A stretch of 64,000 nucleotides of DNA from Ardenticatenaceae bacterium (GTDB lineage: Bacteria > Chloroflexota > Anaerolineae > Promineifilales > Promineifilaceae), in assembly GCA_020634495.1 (NCBI GenBank), contig JACKBR010000010.1:50205-114204 (forward strand). Direction: 5' to 3'. Both the position numbers and the translations under genes were made by a program. This document shows positions 63,488 through 64,000 of this stretch, in pieces; within the stretch, counting starts at the first letter, position 1; the number at the start of each line of letters is the position of its first letter. The notes below the pieces were generated by a model. It saw only the letters and a list, made by a program, of their open reading frames with translations, was not told the origin of the DNA and did no database searches.

Positions 63488-63808
63488 TTATCCTTCCAAT
63501 TCAAAACTTTCTTCGATGGTGTAGTATTGCCGCTGCCCTGTTTGATAGGGGCTGTCGGTGATGGCCGCCTGCCGCGCCTGAAATTCGGGATCATCAAAGG
63601 CAGCCTGCAAAAAAGCGAAATAGGCGTCCAGGCTTTCGACTTCAGATTCAATGATGACCGTATCAAAACGGCCGCTTAAATCCGTCAAAATGCGGGTGCG
63701 CTTGATCACATTCTGGCTGTTCATCCCGGCGGCCATCGCTTTGAACCCCTCAATCGCTTCCCGCACGCGCCCCCATTTGCAATGCATTTCTGTTCTTACG
63801 AGTATCAT
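63488..63808 (-). CDS. Hypothetical protein, dimeric alpha/beta-barrel-like
   Basis: 106 residues, start preceded by AGGAGA. EMHCKWGRVREAIEGFKAMA, TDLSGRFDTVIIESEVESLD and YFAFLQAAFDDPEFQ suggest a small ferredoxin-like barrel of the NIPSNAP or antibiotic-monooxygenase style, by pattern only. Co-directional with the DinB-like gene, 65 bases upstream of it. Confidence 0.65.
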   Translation of the reverse strand: MILVRTEMHCKWGRVREAIEGFKAMAAGMNSQNVIKRTRILTDLSGRFDTVIIESEVESLDAYFAFLQAAFDDPEFQARQAAITDSPYQTGQRQYYTIEESFELEG

Positions 63809-64000
63809 GATTTTGTCTCCTTTTCGTCTGAATATTTAAGCTGTTGGTTAGGTTAGCAAACGGCCGTCAGCAGATCGTCAGCACTTTTTTGCAAATCGGA
63901 TGTTTTATTTTGGTGCGCCTGTTATTGGCTTGGTCATTGATCCATTGGCGACGGCCGTAACCGCCACACACAGGTACATGAACTAAAAAAAGCGTACGGC

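Overview
The window looks like a chromosome segment of a free-living, Gram-type-uncertain bacterium. My best guess is Chloroflexota, class Anaerolineae or a close relative. This is an inference from gene style: a large TPR-bearing cyclase and Ser/Thr kinase, hybrid histidine kinases, a DUF2723 membrane glycosyltransferase, GxxExxY and BrnTA/DUF433-DUF5615 genes, and an archaeal-type aconitase X. GC content is middling. The octamer ACGGCCGT, a palindrome, occurs roughly 110 times by hand count, where about one is expected by chance.

Layout. 1-3344: 3' part of a secreted C25 (gingipain-like) protease. 3789-12308: signalling block with a tandem-domain class III cyclase-ATPase-TPR protein, a REC-GAF-histidine kinase, a single-domain response regulator and a PAS-PAS-GAF histidine kinase. 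12447-12823: tRNA-Pro, tRNA-Gly and tRNA-Met behind a good sigma70 promoter. 12834-15708: DUF2723 membrane protein and a downstream partner. 15814-15990: a small single-pass membrane protein. 16190-19946: a Ser/Thr kinase with TPRs, convergent with a metallophosphoesterase. 20023-29333: a complete his operon on the minus strand (hisG-D-C-B-H-A-F-I-E). It is preceded by a candidate His leader peptide and attenuator, and interrupted by a GxxExxY cassette and by a decayed serine-hydrolase remnant. 29664-33146: two tandem ParB-like/universal stress fusions. 33236-37365: small helix-hairpin-helix membrane proteins, a wrecked pentapeptide-repeat gene and a GNAT. 37346-45157: a lasso-peptide type RiPP cluster (precursor, cyclase, B1, B2, HPr-kinase-like kinase) lying between the two subunits of aconitase X, headed by a nucleotidyltransferase gene. 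45311-52346: DUF4332 protein, hydrolase, FetAB-like exporter, PAP2-like protein, S-adenosylhomocysteinase with a PfkB (adenosine-type) kinase, and a GT2. 52521-54244: two toxin-antitoxin pairs around a beta-carbonic anhydrase. 54328-63808: ABC ATPase, site-2 protease, HEAT protein, AEC transporter, MA-type peptidase, SnoaL-like protein, HtpG, DinB-like protein and a small hypothetical.

The most unusual layer is not a gene family but DNA structure. About twenty interspersed cassettes are each built from one short 'word' repeated in tandem and then followed by its reverse complement. Examples are GGAGATTGGAGATT, GTAAAAAGTGAAAAGT, CAGTAATCAGTATT, GGTAATTAGGTAATTG, CCGCGGAGAGCGCGGAG and GGGTGACAAGGTGA. 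They sit between genes, form the stop codons and last residues of several genes, and lie in frame inside hisF, hisH, hisC and an ABC ATPase. One word type forms 21-bp inverted repeats that bracket the GxxExxY gene exactly in the hisD-hisC gap. A separate 127-bp MITE-like element with 11-bp terminal inverted repeats and a 10-bp direct flank lies before the site-2 protease gene.

Working together: the his genes form one biosynthetic operon under probable attenuation. The lasso genes form a maturation pathway, with the kinase as a likely tailoring enzyme. SahH and the PfkB kinase fit the methylation-cycle salvage of homocysteine and adenosine. All calls are from reading the sequence only; no database search was run.
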